From: Amoebophrya sp. AT5.2
Lineage: Eukaryota; Sar; Dinophyceae; Syndiniales; Amoebophryaceae
Direction of reading: 5' to 3'
Assembly: GCA_005223375.1 (NCBI GenBank)
Contig: RXOD01004921.1
Span: 1-17,173, forward strand
Length of the DNA: 17,173 nt
The notes below the pieces were generated by a model, which was not told the origin of the DNA, did not search any database, and saw only the letters and a program-made list of their open reading frames with translations. The stretch's first letter is position 1. The number at the start of each line of letters is the position of its first letter. A program made the position numbers and the translations under genes. Shown here in pieces: positions 16,582-17,173 of this stretch.

Positions 16582-17164
16582 TCACCCGTGTCTTCCGATC
16601 CGGTCGCTGTGCGTCTTCTTGAGCTCGTTTTCGATCGCTTGCGTAAGCTCCTCACGCTGGAAGAAGTACTTCTCCATACCATTCCCGCCCACTCTCGGCG
16701 TTTTCACCCCGGGCGCGTCTGGATAGACGGCCAGAATGCTGCAGCCGCCGCTGTTCATTTTTTTGCATTCGTATGCGGCCAGATTCTTCGTTTCAGTAGA
16801 AGTAGATTCCAGTCCTATCTGTACTTCAATCCGCTACTATTGCACTCGAAAATAATGCAGCAGCTCGCACGCGATTTTTATGTAGCAAAACATACCATGC
16901 GTCGCTGCGGAGGTAGCCGGCCTTCGCGAGCTCGCGGAAGCTGACGAACAGACTGCCCGCGATCTCCTGGATCAGGCGGATCCTCAAGAGCGGCGGCCTA
17001 TGGTTAAAAATCTTCTAAAATTTTCGAAGATGTCAAAAAGCAAAGCAAACCCATGCCCACCACGCAAGAGCTTGGCAATCGCTCGCGCAATGCATGCCAT
17101 GCAGGTCTCCACTGGATGCCAACCAACAAGACCAGCAGAAAGCATGTGAAAGCATGCCAGCCAT
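16582..17164 (-). CDS. Spliced orphan protein at the right edge, 5' end uncertain or off the window
   Basis: Three minus-strand exons can be joined: 17164-17061 (ATG in ACCACCATGG context), 16997-16896 and 16750-16582 (TGA stop). The introns are 17060-16998 (GTGGGC...CCATAG, 63 nt) and 16895-16751 (GTATGT...GAACAG, 145 nt), both phase 2. The middle exon reads PPLLRIRLIQEIAGSLFVSF then RELAKAGYLRSDA. The last exon reads SILAVYPDAPGVKTP, then GMEKYFFQREELTQAIENEL, ending SDRIGRHG. These two have clear coding character and the same GC3 style as the confident genes. An alternative acceptor at 16740-16739 is also in phase. The first exon (starting MAGMLSHAFCWSCWLASSG) is less certain; it is rich in GCATGC-like words and open to the window end, so the gene may extend beyond it. 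Total 124 residues as drawn. Family unknown. Confidence 0.5.
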
Positions 17165-17173
17165 GGTGGTGAA

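Noticed and set aside
16342..16944. A 200-codon plus-strand open frame near the right edge
   Set aside because: It overlaps antisense to two minus-strand exons with clear coding character, and its 5' part is AT-rich spacer.
1..17173. Bacterial operon, CRISPR array, tRNA or rRNA genes
   Set aside because: Looked for and not seen. There is no regular repeat-spacer pattern, cloverleaf or conserved rRNA segment, and the genes are intron-bearing with wide spacers.

Overview
This window looks like nuclear DNA from a eukaryotic protist with spliceosomal introns. The evidence is long GC3-rich reading frames interrupted by AT-richer GT-AG introns of about 47-370 nt, TACTAAC-like branch sites, and kilobase-scale AT-rich spacers. 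There are no Shine-Dalgarno sites or operons. An alveolate (dinoflagellate-related, perkinsid or similar) would fit the codon style, low-complexity insertions and many orphan proteins. That placement is inference and rests on no marker gene.

Layout. From 1 to about 7.8 kb all convincing genes lie on the minus strand. They are a CHK/EcKL-type small-molecule kinase (469-1998), an FSH-family serine hydrolase (2647-3468), a long orphan protein (3842-6571) and a small protein whose reading frame breaks once (7452-7806). From about 8.7 to 15.9 kb the plus strand carries two spliced genes that I rebuilt exon by exon from frames and splice sites. The first has four exons (8726-10413) and encodes a 450-residue protein with a signal-peptide-like start, a coiled coil, a SUMO-interaction-like motif and a Lys/Ala-rich tail ending in a nuclear-localisation-like sequence. 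The second has five exons (11398-15924) and encodes a 1294-residue cysteine-rich protein that I cannot match to any family. The right edge holds the 3' exons of a further minus-strand gene (16582-17164, possibly partial), convergent with the second plus-strand gene.

The kinase and hydrolase are recognised by complete catalytic motifs. The other genes are orphans to me. Nothing shows that the genes act together; they look like independent eukaryotic transcription units. The items most worth following are the 450-residue protein with mixed secretory and nuclear signals, the large cysteine-rich orphan, a near-perfect 40-bp palindrome inside a coding region, and a 370-nt intron carrying two copies of a ~40-bp element.
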